A stretch of DNA of 64,000 nucleotides from Cheilinus undulatus (Eukaryota > Chordata > Actinopteri > Labriformes > Labridae), in NCBI RefSeq assembly GCF_018320785.1, contig NC_054867.1, forward strand, positions 27,531,855-27,595,854. Reading direction: 5' to 3'. Below the pieces are notes generated by a model. It worked only from the letters and a program-made list of their open reading frames with translations, ran no database searches and was not told the DNA's origin. The number at the start of each line of letters is the position of its first letter. The stretch's first letter is position 1. Below are positions 12,401-26,174 of the stretch, piece by piece. The position numbers and the translations under genes were made by a program.

Positions 12401-15400
12401 GTAGTTGAGAGCATGTCTGGCAGCTACAATCTCCCACTCCAGGTTTTATGTATGAAAAGGCAAGTCTGGGCAAAGTCAGGACCAACTGCTTTGGACATAG
12501 TGCTGAGTTAACTTGCTTGTTTTGAGACAAACTGTTGCACAAAAATGGTTTATATCTTTAAAAGGAACCTCGCAAATGAAGAAATGAAGAAATGCTGACC
12601 TTATCAGATCAACTTTCATGCCTTTTATATGTAAATTGTTTAAAAAAACATACTAGCTTTATACATTATGGAGAAAATATTATTAAACATGCAGCCATTT
12701 GTGTGCAATGCACCCTGGATATTTATGTCATATGGCTGCAGTGTTTTCTTTCACATATTTAGTTTCTATTCACCTCGGTCTGCATTACACTGACCTCCTC
12801 CTTATTGCGCTCTACTCTAAAACACCACCCTGGTTTAAATATTGTCCAAAGGACATCATAACCTGGAGTACAGTGCACAAAAGTGGCAGCCTACATGCAA
12901 TGTTAACTGTTTAAAGCCTGATACCTCAAATAAAACCCAGTAAATTCTCAATTTTGGACCTGAGATGTTTATTTAACCTTCCACCAAAATCTCATAAAAG
13001 AAAAAGGCCATAAAAATTCACATAAGTATTTGTTGTATCACATATGGTGTACTGGGCATTTCTGTCAGTTCAAAATCCACTGGAGGGCATGGAGGATCTC
13101 ACAAAATTGTTTATCAAATATGATACAATTGGCTTTAAAGGGTTAATATTAGCATCTATTTAAAATTTAGTCTTCATTTCAGTCTTTAAATTAAATGTGT
13201 TTACTTTTTGTCACATTTTAGTCATTCTTACATTTATAGTTCTGATCAAGTTTTAGCTGAAAAATTAGAGAAATGTATTCCAGGTTTAATCTAAAAAAAA
13301 TTCCCTACATCTTTGTCATGTTTTGTCTCTGCGAGTTGATCTAATTAGCCAAATTGTAAAAATGAAAATAAATGTACAAACTAATAACTGTGCTTAACAC
13401 TTCAACTGACTTAAAACACACTGATGAGAATTTGACCATACCTTTTATGCAAAGAAGAGAAATATGAATTCTGAGTGTAACAGTCCAGCACAACATTTAA
13501 TTCTTTTTCAGTCTCCCTTTTGAAAACAAAATTTTCCTTCTGTCAGAGCTTTTAGCACCAAATAACTATTGTTGGCTAGCCTTAGTTTTATTTTCATGGT
13601 AAAAAGGTAGTTGGCTGGCAAACATTTTTGGTCTTAGTTGACAAAATTAACACTGTCTATGAAAATCTTTTTTTATTTATTTATTAAGTAGAAATCTGGT
13701 GTTTTTTTCTTTGTACAGCATGCATATAAAAGACACTTAACCCAATAAGTCAACATGCCTTAATATGCAGGTTTCCTTTAGGTTTCACAGTATCTGTAGT
13801 CGACTGACATTTGCCCTGCTTCAGATGTTTCTTCTTCCATCTAACCTTTCCTGCTTGATCCCCTTTTGCCTAAGCTCGTGAATTCTCTCAGTTAATCTCC
13901 TCCCTTTGTTCTTCTTATCAATTCAAACTACACTGTAAAAACAAAAGAGGTCTCAACCTAAAAGAGTGCAGTAACAAGTTTCACAGCTTTATTGAGTCGA
14001 GGGGCCAAATTCATTACTTTACGTTGCCATGTAGTTGATATATCATACTCAAAGCTAAAATGCTGAGTTGAAAGAATTTTTTTCTATTAGAAATATATAT
14101 ATTTAAGTTGGCTCATCTAAAGTATGAACTATTTAAGTTGACGTCCCGGGAAATTTTGGCACAATTTAAAACTTTATGTTCACTTGGTATTTACTTTACA
14201 TGATTTAAGAAGCTCAATACTGTGCACCCAATACTTCATAATATGTTCAGTCAACACACACAAGTTGGATTTTTTAACAGCGTTTTTCAATCAAGTGTTG
14301 CCATCTCTTTACCAACACTGCTACTGATCAGTATAAACACAATATTTTTCTATAAATAGCACTGCTATTTACTCCAAACATCACTCTTTTAGATGGCAAA
14401 GTTTCTGAACCACACAACATCTCAACCCTGTTAGTCAAGTATTGCATGTAGCATGCACTATCTAAACCCTTCAACCACTGGAGGATAAGATGGAGGGTAA
14501 TAATTCAGTGCTACTGCGCTCTAATGACTAGGCTGCATTTTGAACAACATTAGAACTGATTCAATAAGCAAGCTAGCACCAAAAGGTGTCTATACTCTTA
14601 AAAAAACGCTGTGGACCTTCCTACAAACGAGTTACAACCCGAGCAGACTTCATGCAGCTTGTTACTTGGGCTGAATAAACTTAATTTAATTGCTTGTTTA
14701 CTACTGAAGCTGTTTTCTTTTCACAGTGCAGGTGAGTTTGTTTTCCCAGATTACAAGGTTTTGGTGCAAAAGGTTGTTTATGACACAAGAATTGAAACTG
14801 TATTTTGATGAAGTTTCTATCATACTGACATATGATGAAAACAGTGGAGACTTGTGTTATGTTGCAGGACTGGTTAGCAAATCTCTACAGGTGACATATT
14901 TTTCCCCTCAAGTCCTCTAGACTTTTTTTTTTTATTTTCCATCCTTCCCATGAAGTAGAAGGATGAAAAATTAAGGAATTAACACTGAACCCAAGAGAAT
15001 ATGGAAACACTTGGTGAAAGCATCCAAATTTTGATGTAGAAACATAAAGAAGTTTCACAACTGGAAAAGCCTAAAAAGAGCCTTAAAAGAGTTTTAACTT
15101 TGTGTGTTTTAAGCAAATGTAAGAACAGCGTAAACGAAGCACAGCATGCATATTTTTGAAGCAAGTGTTAATATAAAAGGTCTGGACTGAATACCATGAC
15201 CTTATTAATTTTCAGGGTTTTTTTTCAATCACTGAGCTTAGAATTTATCTGATGTGCCCAGGACTTTAACTGCTGCTGCACAAAGAAGAAACACTGATGA
15301 TAGTCAGTCATCAGAACAATGATCATGATGATTAAGGAGAACTGTCATAGCGCCAAGCCGGCTTAGTACTCATCTTTGTCTCTTGGTAAGCCAAGCATGG

Positions 15401-18400
15401 CCAAGAATGGATGGGTGTTTCCATGCCCCAAGCCAACATGAGGTGCTAGATTAGGGTTAGGGGCTCCCTCACTCATCCCTTCTAATGCTTAAACCCTGCT
15501 CCCTAATATCCTCTCTTTAACACAGATGTCTGATGCTATGGCACTGATGAACAATACAAGGTTTTAATCTGATGCTGAAATCTACTTGATTTGTAAAAGA
15601 CACAAAAATATCTCCATACATTGAAGCTTGTGTAACCATCATACGCTAAGGGGCTCATAAATATGTGAGGCAGTCAAACTGTTCAACTCTGCTCTTCACT
15701 TTCTTATTTATGGATATTATTTGACTCTTGCTAGCATTTTGAGCTGTTAAAGCCACATTTACATGCAGGTTTCTCTTTGGAAAAGCAAGGTAGAGCAAGC
15801 TTCAGCACCTTTTGGAGGACCAGGCAACTGAATGTACTTTACAGGGACACAAATGCATTTCGTACTAGGTTATATGGTCAATGTATAGACAGTTTGCAAA
15901 AATTAGACATGCATGTCCAATCAAAAACCAGCTTTGTGTAGTTTATTTATTGATCCTCTAACACAAATCACATCTTATTTATCTATATAATTAAGACAAA
16001 AGCGATCTGGCTGTGCACAGAAGTGGATCATTAAACTTTTGTTTTGGTGAAGATAAATGAAGATTCAACATCAGATTATGCAGAATGGTTTATAAATGCT
16101 CAATGTTTCTTTGTCAATAAGGAAAGACTGCTTATGGGGCATTGACAAAGAGTAAGGCTTTCATCCAAGTTTCAAGCTTAGGATAAGAAGTAAGCTCAGC
16201 AGAGGTTATGCTTCTTTAATTCTGGTCCACGACTGTCAGATTGTCACCAAGCACTGACACTCCTATAAGCCCACTGTGATCTAATCCTTCATTAGTCTGG
16301 TTTCCACAGTCTGGTCGTTAACCACTCCAGACCCTCCAGTTGGCCCATCAGTCATCTGATCCTAGTGCGATCGTTGTTTTGCTCAGTTTTTCCACATTCC
16401 TTCGCGAAATTCTAACGAGTATTCCAGACACATCAGATGGTTGTGTTTGAATATGCCAGATAAATTGAAGACCATTTGGTGAAGACAGGGCTGAAAGAGT
16501 AGATTAAAGGAAAGCAGCTAACGAATGGCTTGTGCCTGCAATCAACATGACCAGTGAGTATGAAGCCTGAATGTGTGTTTGTTGTGACTGATCATGATTT
16601 CTTGACAAATATTAATTTTCAATGTAACTTGTGAACACTTTTTTTTTCATCCCTACACTCGTGCATCAGTTTACACCTGGCAATGGTTACTGCATGCACT
16701 AAAAGTATCTCAGTCATGGCTGTTTCAACACAACAAAACACTGCTTGGTAATTGTTTGCTCATCTTGCTTGTTTGCTTATGTGCTTATAGATGTTGCCTC
16801 TCAATTTATGCTCCATTATCATTTATCACTTGGAGTATTTTTTGAAAGGATTTGGAGGTGTAATGTTAATATATTCAACCTAACTATTAAATCTATTGGG
16901 AGAAATGTTTTGTAATGTTTTCTAGGCACTGCAGAAGGGTGCATACACCGTTAATTGTAAACCCTGGCACAAATCTAGGGTTTCATCCAGCCATGATCTA
17001 GGTTCTTTTATTCATTAATATAAAACAAAAGAAAATCCTTCAGTCAGGGTGAGGTATTTCCTTGGTCTGAACCATACAGAACCCATGGTGTCTCCTGTTG
17101 AGGATAACAGGGTGAATGTGTTTTTTCTTCATTTTGTCCAGGAACACTTTTTTATGCCATGCACGTGTGCAATGACAAGTCAGTATTCCCAGGAGCATAG
17201 GGGTTCCTCAGTCCCTCGCTGGAGCTTATGCTGGTCAAGAGCGCTGCAATCCCTGGATTGGATGAGTGGGATTACTAGGCTGAAGGATCATTTAATTTAG
17301 GGATCAACATGTGGACAGTTTGAGACCCATCTGGTGGTCTTAGTCGCCATGTGAGACAAGAAGACGTACTCTACGTGTAGGTAGTTTCAGGCAAGATGTG
17401 CAAGTGGTTGTGTGTGGTTGTGAGATGATGAAATAATTCAGAACAACTACCCTTCTTGCAACATTTTATTTTTACCTCCGCCAAGGAGGTTATGTGATCG
17501 GCAGGGTTTGTTAGTTAATTTGTTAGCAACATAACTCAAGAAGTTATGGATGGATTTTGATGAAATTTTCAGGAAATGTCAGAAATGGCATAAGGAACAA
17601 CTGATTAGATTTGTGATCTGGATCTCCGTCTGGATCCAGGAATTTTTTAAAGGATTCTGTACTACGGGGAGATAGGGCTAATGGCGGAGGTCTGCGCTCT
17701 CCGAGTGCTTTTCTAGTTTATAAATGTTTGCTGAAATATTTCTGCTGTATATACCAAAACAAGGCAATTTATCAGTTTTAACATACTGCCAGTTTAAAAA
17801 ATTTTACAAAGAACTGGCACAATAATTGTTTATTTACCTGTGTGGGTAAAAAATTAGTCCATGGCTTCTTCCTCTGTCCACTGCTGTAGTAGGGAAGCCA
17901 CTCTGGCTCAGGCCTGGGGTCAGGACAGTTTAATAATACTCTGAAATGCCTGGAATGTCAGCCTAATGCCTGTTCAAAAAGACAAGGCCTGCAAAAGCCA
18001 ATCAAAGCCCACAATGGCTAAACCACAGGATTACTCTGTGTGTGTAAATGTGCATGGCACATGTAAACCAGTCTTTCCTGGACACTTAATCAATATATAC
18101 ACTTGATACAGTATGCATAGGAGTACTGCTAAAGGTCTTTTAGTTGTATAATGAAAACTACTGGTGGTTCTCTGCGCACCAACTCCCCTCTCCCCTGTCC
18201 AAGAGACTCAGGGGTTTTGGCCGAATTAGATCACACGCTCTGTGGGGGTGGCTTTGTGGACTGAGAGTCACAGAGAGACAACAATGGCCCCAATGTGAGA
18301 GAAGTAAAGGCAGAGGCCAGTGTGCAGGCTGACTGAGGCTTATCGCCGTGGAGACCAGACTGGAGGCTATGTTGCCAGTTTCACATAAAGATTAGGACCC

Positions 18401-19831
18401 TTGTCCCCTGCTTGGATGAGACCGTGTAAAATAGCATGGGCTAAGTATTGACATGGTTCTGGAAAAAGGTCATTTAGCCAAGGCGATTATGAGGGCAGAT
18501 ATTCATAAAGGTCAAACTTTTGCCTTGCCATTGCAGTTTTGAAGGGGGAATCCCTTCAATTAGATGGAACAATGGTAATGTTGTTGCAAAAAAGACTGAA
18601 AACACTGAAAATGTGCTATAATGACTATGGATCTACCAATTGTTCCTATGTCTTGTTTCTGTCAGGTCTGTTGAAGATGCACTGGTCTCCGGAGCACACA
18701 GCCCCCTTATCTCAGTGGCCTGAGCAGCACCTAGATGTCACCTCTACCACATCGCCACCGTCTGCCCATAAACACGACCCCTATTCTACAGCTGCTCGCC
18801 GCAGCTATGCCCCTGCAGGCTATCCATGGGCCAGTGATGACATATCAGCCCTCACTGCTTCTTCTCTGCTCAAACGCTATGCTGAGAAGTACTCTGGCTT
18901 GGAGCTGTCCTATGATCGTCCCACTATAGGAGCTTACTCAGAGCCTGGGACTTTCTTGAAAACTGAATCTGAGCCCTGGACTCTGGGTCAGGGCATGGAG
19001 TGTTACCCTGGACTGGAGGCATTAACAAGCACCAAGGTGGGACCTGGATCAGTGGGAATCCCAGCCACAGGAAGTGTGACAGTAGTAAGCAGTGACTTAG
19101 CCACTGAGCCAGGCTACAGTGGTGCTGGCTCCTGCAGTACCCCATCATCTCAGGATTACCCCCCTGCCTACAATACCACCTACTTGTCCACAGGATACTG
19201 CCCTCAGCCCAGTGGAGCACTTCCCCCTGCCCCTCTGCATTCTTTGCAGGCTGCACCAACTTTAGTGCCCAGTTACAGTGCGAGCACTCCTGTATACAAC
19301 TACCCACCAGGGTGCTACCCACAAGCCAGCCTATCCTCTGGATACAGCCACCCCAGTGCCTCCTACTTGCCCTCTGGGATTAGCGCACCTACTCCTCTGG
19401 CCCCCAGGCCTACCATGGTGGGGGGCAGTTATAGCTACCCATCTCACAGTCTTGGAGGAAGCTCTGAAGCTGGGGTGCCCCTGAAACGCAAGGCCTTTGA
19501 GATGGCAGAGGAAGGACAGGAAGAGCCAGAGGCAGAGGGATCACGCTACAGAAAGTACGGCAACGGCCATGGAAACAGTCATAGCAAAGGCCTCGACAAC
19601 GGAAACGGCAACGGATTTGATATGAGCGGCTCTGCCTCAGACCCACAGTCCTACAAACCTGGAAAGCCCCTGATGTCACCCCCTTATGCAGGGGCGAGGG
19701 ACTACAGCCCACCATCAGGCCTAGCAGGAGACAGTGTGTCTGGGGAGCACAACTTTTCTCAGCAACAGAGAATTTCTATGAAGATACCTGCATCACACAC
19801 ACGGTCTGAGGACCCAAGTGGGGGTCGTTGA
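9475..19831 (+). CDS. fign: Fidgetin-family protein lacking the AAA+ domain (two coding exons)
   Basis: The spliced CDS (9475-9499 plus 18666-19831) encodes 396 residues. Full-length fidgetin is a nuclear AAA+ microtubule-severing ATPase of about 760 residues. Here only its N-terminal regulatory half is present. Clear family marks are HWSPEH (14-19), QWPEQHLDVTSTT (25-37), SDDISALTASSLLKRYAEKY (65-84), a proline/tyrosine/serine-rich middle (150-270), a nuclear-localisation-like LKRKAFEMAE (281-290) and RYRKYGNG (303-309). Similarity fades after YKPGKPLMSP and the frame ends at TGA 19829-19831. Walker A, Walker B and the second region of homology are absent, and no AAA+ coding sequence appears downstream on either strand. 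The 1.16 kb frame has no internal stop or frameshift, so the truncated product may still be selected. Alternatives are a truncated teleost duplicate or an assembly deletion. Confidence 0.75.
13140..13670. repeat. Degraded dispersed repeat rich in TTTAGTC / AGTTTTAG
   Basis: Recurring motifs such as TTTAGTCTTCATTTCAGTC, CATTTTAGTCATTC and TTTTGGTCTTAGTTGACAAA match a low-complexity dispersed repeat common in teleost introns. Edges cannot be set. Confidence 0.3.
17474..17716. repeat. Short dispersed element with ACCTCCGCC ends
   Basis: It begins ACCTCCGCCAAGGAGGTTAT and closes with TGGCGGAGGTCTGCGCTCTC, so ACCTCCGCC and GGCGGAGGT are inverted. This 240-bp unit matches a widely dispersed short repeat I recognise from fish and invertebrate genomes. 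There is no coding capacity. Confidence 0.55.
18666..19831 (+). CDS. fign: Fidgetin exon 3 (truncated large exon)
   Basis: The exon starts after TTTCTGTCAG at phase 1 and encodes residues 9-396. In mammals the equivalent exon also encodes the whole ATPase module, so this copy is about 1.1 kb short at its 3' side. The frame stays open upstream through the splice site to 18539; that extension is intronic and not part of the protein. Codon use is GC-richer than the flanks, and long open frames on the opposite strand (18924-19322, 19410-19715) are shadows. An overlapping +1-shifted frame is open from 19782 to 19982. Confidence 0.85.
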
Positions 19832-20090
19832 CAACCCTGACCGAGAATTCTCTCTTTATTTGAAACCAACCAGGGTTCTTGATCCAGACAAACTTGTGGG
19901 TAAAAATTGGATTTGTCAGTGCAAGGTTTATTTTACAAGTGAAAACCTGAGGGCACAAGGGAATTATTCTTGTGCATTTTAAACATTATCATTTTTCATG
20001 TTTTTCCAAAGATTGGCAGGTGTGTTATGCCCTGTAAGGTTAAGGTAAGTCTTAGGGATGAGGTTAAGGCATTTTATATACAGAGACAGC

Positions 20091-20096
20091 AATAAA
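20091..20096 (+). terminator. Candidate polyadenylation signal for fign
   Basis: The first AATAAA after the fidgetin stop lies 260 bases downstream. Later AATAAA matches also exist, so the 3' UTR could be longer. Confidence 0.35.
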
Positions 20097-23000
20097 CTGT
20101 CTGAATGAATGAATGCCAGTTTCTCTCAGGATCCTATTTATTTCATTTCTGCTACTTTGGCAGCAGCACTGCAACACTGCTGCTTTAGAAGTTGGTGTTT
20201 AATTATTTGTGGCCAATATGAGTGTTAGAGGCCTTTGACTGCAATATGATCTACAACACCGCAAAAATCATTACTGGCCAAAAAGTAAAGAGAGCAATAA
20301 CTGGCATGGTGAGACTGGCACTACTTCAGCACAATCACTGCTATGTTTCACAGCTGAGTCCAAGGCTTGGTGTAATACCAGGCCTTGGGGAATTACATGT
20401 TTTTTGTTCATCCAACACTTTCCCTCTGCCTTTACTTTCTGCTATATTTTGAGCTTTCTTAACCCCTGTTTGTTTAATGTTCTTTATTCAATTTTATCCT
20501 GGTGTCTTGCTTTTTGTTCTCTAATTTGTTTATAGCTGAAAAACTGTTTTGGTCCAGTTTACGCATACAAAGCTGCTAATCAAATAATTATATAGCATCT
20601 GTTATGCTGCCCTTTAAAGTGTTTTGATTAATGGAAAGAGTGGGGAAATAATCTAAAATTTGGTCTTCACAGAGGTGGGCACAGTAAACTGAAAATGTAA
20701 CCCTGTTAAAATGTAAACAAAAATGCTAACTTGAACAAAGTTAATCCCTAAGTTTGTTCAAAGTTGAGTGCAGTTCACATTAATTTTAACCAGTATTATA
20801 AATAAAATAAAAAGATCAGCTTTTTTGCAATATCTAAGAGTAAAGCACAAAAGTCAGTAGCACACATGACTTATCCAAACTCTGAGTTTTTATAGCAGGC
20901 AAATACCTTACTTAAATCTTTGGATCAGTGATAGGTTGGGCACATTCAAGAGTCAAATTAGTCAGCAAATTTATTAAAGCCAGGAAATGTCAGTTTAACA
21001 AATACTTGTCCCATGTTGCGCACAGCAAACAAGAATATACAAATAGCCTGCAAATTGTGGGTCATGTAAACCCAACAAACTTTCCAAACCGCACAAGATT
21101 TAAGCAGAAAAAGAGTTTGCACAGCCCAAAATACAGCCAGATACATTTAAACATGGGAACTGCTTGGCGGCTGTGAATAATGAACTGAATGTTCCAGTTA
21201 CTTTGCTTCGAACCAAGTCGCTCTTAGCAAAACAATACAGTCATCTCCATTTATCAGTGCTTGCTGATGTGAATGGCCCATTGAAAGTTTCGGAGCTACA
21301 GCATCTACCAGTAAAAACAAAGTTAGATGACTTTTAAAAAAGTTCCTCCAAAGCAACAGTGAATGCTGCAGCACCCTGCTCAGTACCCCTACTTCCCACA
21401 GCCACACTCATGAGGTGCTTAACTTCATGTGGGCCAAGCAGCATTTCACAGTAAAAGCTCCTGAAAGATATTTGGCTGATTATTCAATATAAGCTCTCCA
21501 AATTACAGTGGGCCATATGCTCTTGTTCACTTGTCTTGTGATCCATAAGTAAATCCAACAAACAACAGAGGACAGAATGTCAGGGAAGCTACTAGTTTTG
21601 ATAAATGTTTCACAAAGTAGCATCCAAATAAGAAATTAATCTAAAAATTTATCTAATAATAACAATAAACAGGTTAATGGATGTGTGCCCAACTCTGACT
21701 ATATGTTAAATAATGCCATTAGCATTAGTTTAAAACATGATGTTTGCAAAGACTTCTGCCAGTTCAGCACACAGGCATGTTATCTAAAGTATCAGTGACT
21801 GTGTGGCTGGTCAAGCTTATGCTTTGGCAGATAACTACAAGAAATTGTGACAAAACAAAAACAACCAAAAAGAAAGGAGAAATGCTTTACTCTGCATGCT
21901 GATAATGCCCATTCAAAGCAAACAACTGGGTCAGCCAAATTGTTACCTCTGTTGGATGCACAGCCCAAACAGGGAAGCGAACAGGTTGCAGTGGAGAATT
22001 AAAAAAGACATGCTTGCTTGTCTGAAAGGTTTCACTTGTTTTTGTATGCATTCTTTTTTTTCTTTTGCCTCTAAAATTGAGATGAATAGTTGTGTTTTTG
22101 AATACTCAGGAAGAATATCGTTACCTCAGAATGATAAAAAAAGAATGTATGGTATTACCTTAGGGTGTTTGTAGGGAGCTTTATGGAGTGAGATGAAAAT
22201 GGAGCCATGGCTTTAAGAGCAAGACACACTCTGAACACTTCAGGGAAACAATGAATTTACAAGGCCTTTAATACAAACCATAGATACGCACACACATGAA
22301 CATGGACACATGCATACATGCACACATCACACACATCCAAACTGCTTCTTAGCTCTGGGGAATTAAACTTGAGGTTTTTGTACTAAGGCCTGAAATGTTG
22401 AATGTAATTCAGATATTTTTTTTAAAAGGACAATACATGCCATAATGTACATCGATGATGTTTTTAGATATATGAAACATATTTTCTTTATGTATAGATG
22501 TAATTCTCTTATAGGTTTTGGTGGAGAAATGAATGACATGTTAAGTGTTAGTGTAGTTAGTGGGGAAACGGTTTTGTAGACGAACTGTCAAACAAAGCAC
22601 TCCTGATATACAACTTTTGACATGACATATCAAAATGAACACAAACTGCAGTTTTCTTCTCTGTAATATGTTTGTTTGTAAAATGTCTTAAGTGTCTAAC
22701 TTCCATCTTCCATATCAGTATTTTAAACCCATCCGACCCAGGGTCACCAGTCTTGAATTTTACTACAACATGACATCATGAAGAAGTATGAAGTTAAATC
22801 TACACTAGTATGAGCACTGTCAGAAATATTTACAGTTACGACTCTAAACCTTCTACTGAGTTGTAGTTTTGCAGGTCCTCTATGCTATCCCTTGTGCCAT
22901 ATAAATTGGCCTTTCCAAAATTAGCCCTTTGTGGACTCTGACATAGGATAATAACAGTAATAATGATAAAAATAAACTTGTTCAGAAGACAGATCCCATT

Positions 23001-25067
23001 TCATAGTCTGATTTATTCTGAAATGCTAAATCTAAATAAATGCTGTATTAGGAAATATTAAGCACATTCATTAACACATAGAATGCAGTTTAGTGTGGAA
23101 AAAACCCTTATAAAAACGCTGAAGAACAAATACAAAAAAAGAGGAGTTTAGCTTTAATAATGTTTTCTTACCCCCAGATCTTAAAAGTATTGAAGCGCTT
23201 AGCTACAACAATTGAATGCTCTTCAACACCACACATGAATGTGCTCTACATTGATTCAAATGTTCTGCAAAAAACAAGGGTGTTTGCGGTTTCTTAGTCT
23301 CTCCAGTTCATCACATAGGTGGATTTGCCCAGCAGATGGAAAATGGCATTTTAATGTTATCTTTGTACTTCAGATGCAATGTCTTCTATCTTGTACATTC
23401 TCTGTAACCATTTCTACCTCATTTTGACATTGTACATGGAAATATTTATTTCATGTCATTTCACATGCTGGTTTAAGGAGCAATGTTTCTAATTCTTGAA
23501 CTGTAATAGTCTACCTCACTTAAGGTTGTTTGTCATGGAAATGAAGATATCACACCAAAAACAATACTTGGCTTTGTGCTTTTGTCTTTGAAACTCACAA
23601 ATGTTTAAGGCCAGTGTGCTTGTCATTACTGTTACAGGATATTGGGGTTTTGTTTATATACATTATGCTTATTCTAGCCGATACCAATATTGACTAATAT
23701 ATTAATGTAGTTTAGGCTTAAAACCTCAGTCCTTCAAACACACATTAAAGTTTAAGTATGAGCAAAGAAAAAACTCACACCCTTAAAACACATTTTAAAC
23801 CCATACTTAATATCAGTAATTCAATTTAAGACAGGCAATGTAAATTAAAAAAACTGAGATAACTGAACTGTGAAATGACCATACTTTGAATTATCATTTT
23901 GTTGGCACCACTATGTAATAGTAATGTAAATTTTGATACTTTAACCTAGGGACATTGGTGTTTGATTGAGGTCCAACAAGAAGCTCAAGTGAGCAGAAAA
24001 TAAAAGGGAAGAAAGAGTGAAGAAGATCCTGACCTTCTTCCTCTGGACACCACCCCCTCCTACAGCTTTATTGTCTTCAGGGCGGAGGGCATGCGCTGGC
24101 GTGTGACAGATGTCTGAAACTTTTGTCCCTCCAATCCTGAATAATTTAGCCCTGCAACATTCAGGTATTTCAGGCAAAAACCCTCTGCCCAAATCTGCTT
24201 AACAAAAACAAAACTGGTCTTAAATTACAACGGCAATTTAGTCCTATCCAACTTCGCTGCATCTAAAACAGACTTAAACCGTATTCCTAGCGCTGACAGC
24301 AGAAATTATGGCGTCCATCCTGGCAATGTATCTTTAAACCATAACTTAGAGGCCTACAAGATTCAGGTTTAACTGTCGCTGTTTTTTTTTGCAATGTAGA
24401 TGTGTTAACTCAGACAGAATTTAAGCTGCTAAGAAATACATTATTTGAAATAGATTATGAAATGAAATATTCTGCCTATTACAACTATTTCTCTCTGCAA
24501 CAGCTGCAGCAGCTGCTGAACAAGCTAAGGTAACAGTGACACCTGCAGGGTTAAAATAACAAGTTCACCACTACATGAAAAAACTGACAATAATGGAATA
24601 CAATTAAGGAATAAACCATGTTAAAATGAAAATAACTAAGTTCAAAAAACACATTTAGGGACCTACTGACATTTCTTAAACTTTCAGAAAAGATGCTTGC
24701 ACGTGGACATATCCAATGGCTATGTTGCTTTGAAAGTCACCCACTTATTCTAGGATCTTACCAAGAGGTGATTCTGTTTTGCTGCAGGCTGGTTTGCAGA
24801 ACCCCCTTCTTCAGACTGAGGGAGAACTTGAGTGTTTTCCTGCACTGGGTGGATGGGACAACACAGTCAGTGATAGTGCAGGATTATATTTTATTGCTGT
24901 AGATGTATCAAGCAAGTCAGTGCAGGAATATATAACGTATTATACTATATTTGGGTTTTTCTTGGTCAACATCACTAGCTGAAGCTGTGTTAATAATATA
25001 AAATACAGTTTCATTAGTAATTTACCAACCTCAAAAGTAAAAAGTTTGATAAATTTAGAAATTAAAA

Positions 25068-25072
<5 letters not shown>

Positions 25073-25101
<29 letters not shown>
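25073..25101. repeat. Poly-T homopolymer (29 T)
   Basis: Uninterrupted run of T. On the - strand it is a 29-base poly-A and could be the tail of a retroposed element, but I see no recognisable body beside it. Confidence 0.9.
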
Positions 25102-25103
<2 letters not shown>

Positions 25104-25539
25104 ATTTTTACTGTCAGGGGTTTTAAACCAAAGCATATCATAACCTCTTTTAAAGAATTTAATTTACACCAATGTCTTACAAAAAATTGAGTTTGGAGTT
25201 ATCAACCTCCCTTAATTTAATTCTATTTGAAAATATAGTGGGAAATATAACCATTGCACAATTTACATATAAATCGACTGGGATACAAGGCCACCCATGA
25301 GGGGGGATAAAGGAGACTGCTGTCTGGGACCCCACCAAATGGAGGGGACCCATGGACATCAGCAAAATCAAGGTCTATTGTACAGTTAAGCTGTGCCATA
25401 TTTTGCTTTTGACCTGAATAAAAACCACTCTTATCAAAGAAACAAATATTTTTTAATAATTTGTTTATGGTGTAGTATACAACCTTCTTCCACATGCAAA
25501 CCCCTTTTCTTTAAACAGAATTAAAATGAGAGACAAAAA

Positions 25540-25680
25540 TGTGTTAGGAGGGTCAAGAATTGGGTGAAAATGGCAAAACTAGGTTAACAACAGGCAGAAA
25601 AAGGCAAAGATGTCTTAAAAGTGGCAAAAAACAGGCAGAAAAACTAGTGAAAACTGGTTTACCTTGGCAGAGATGGGCAC
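25540..25680. repeat. A/G-rich degenerate short repeat, copy 1
   Basis: Contains irregular repetitions of GGCAAAA, AGGCAGAAAAA and AAAAGTGGCAAAA. The same vocabulary recurs at 26680-26830, on the other side of the LINE fragment. Confidence 0.4.
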
Positions 25681-26174
25681 AACAAAAAGTGATATGCAAT
25701 TTTCAAGCTTTTTTCACTTTGTAGCATTACGTTTCGAGTGATAAACCTTGGCAAATGAGGCTGGGTGGGCAGAAAAGCCTTACATTTTTATATCAATTGT
25801 GTTACTATTTTGATTTCCTGATAAGAACATGTTTATTGATTCCAAACTACAGATATGTATGAAGTATTGTATATTTATGATGATAAATAACCAAATTATT
25901 GGAATATCCATTAATGTTATCCCAAATGATATTTTCATGGGAAAAATCAAATTGTTGACAATAAAAATGCATAAATATCATTTCAAGAGAACAAAAGTTT
26001 CTGAAATATATACATAACATTCCAACAATGGTAAAATGAACTTTAATTAACATTTTCAAACTCATTTTAATTTTTCCACTTTTTGAAACTTTATTCATCA
26101 CTGACCCTTTTACTATATAGGTAGTGCACTATGTAGTGAATGCGGAGTGATTTCAGACACAGCCGTAACTTTTA

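Larger units (their letters stand above)
9500..18665 (+). other. Fidgetin intron 2 (9.2 kb)
   Basis: Bounded by donor GTAAGT at 9500 and acceptor TTTCTGTCAG at 18665. I see no exon or RNA gene in it. Recognisable contents are a degraded TTTAGTC-rich repeat near 13140-13670 and a dispersed repeat at 17474-17716. Long stretches are otherwise unremarkable AT-rich sequence. Confidence 0.6.

Noticed and set aside
18539..18665. Upstream in-frame extension of the fidgetin exon
   Set aside because: It starts at TTG, runs through a polypyrimidine tract and the acceptor AG, and exon 2 at 9475-9499 supplies a better, homologous start.
24693..24982. Two overlapping + strand frames of about 68 codons
   Set aside because: No recognised motif, and neither frame is bounded by convincing exon signals.
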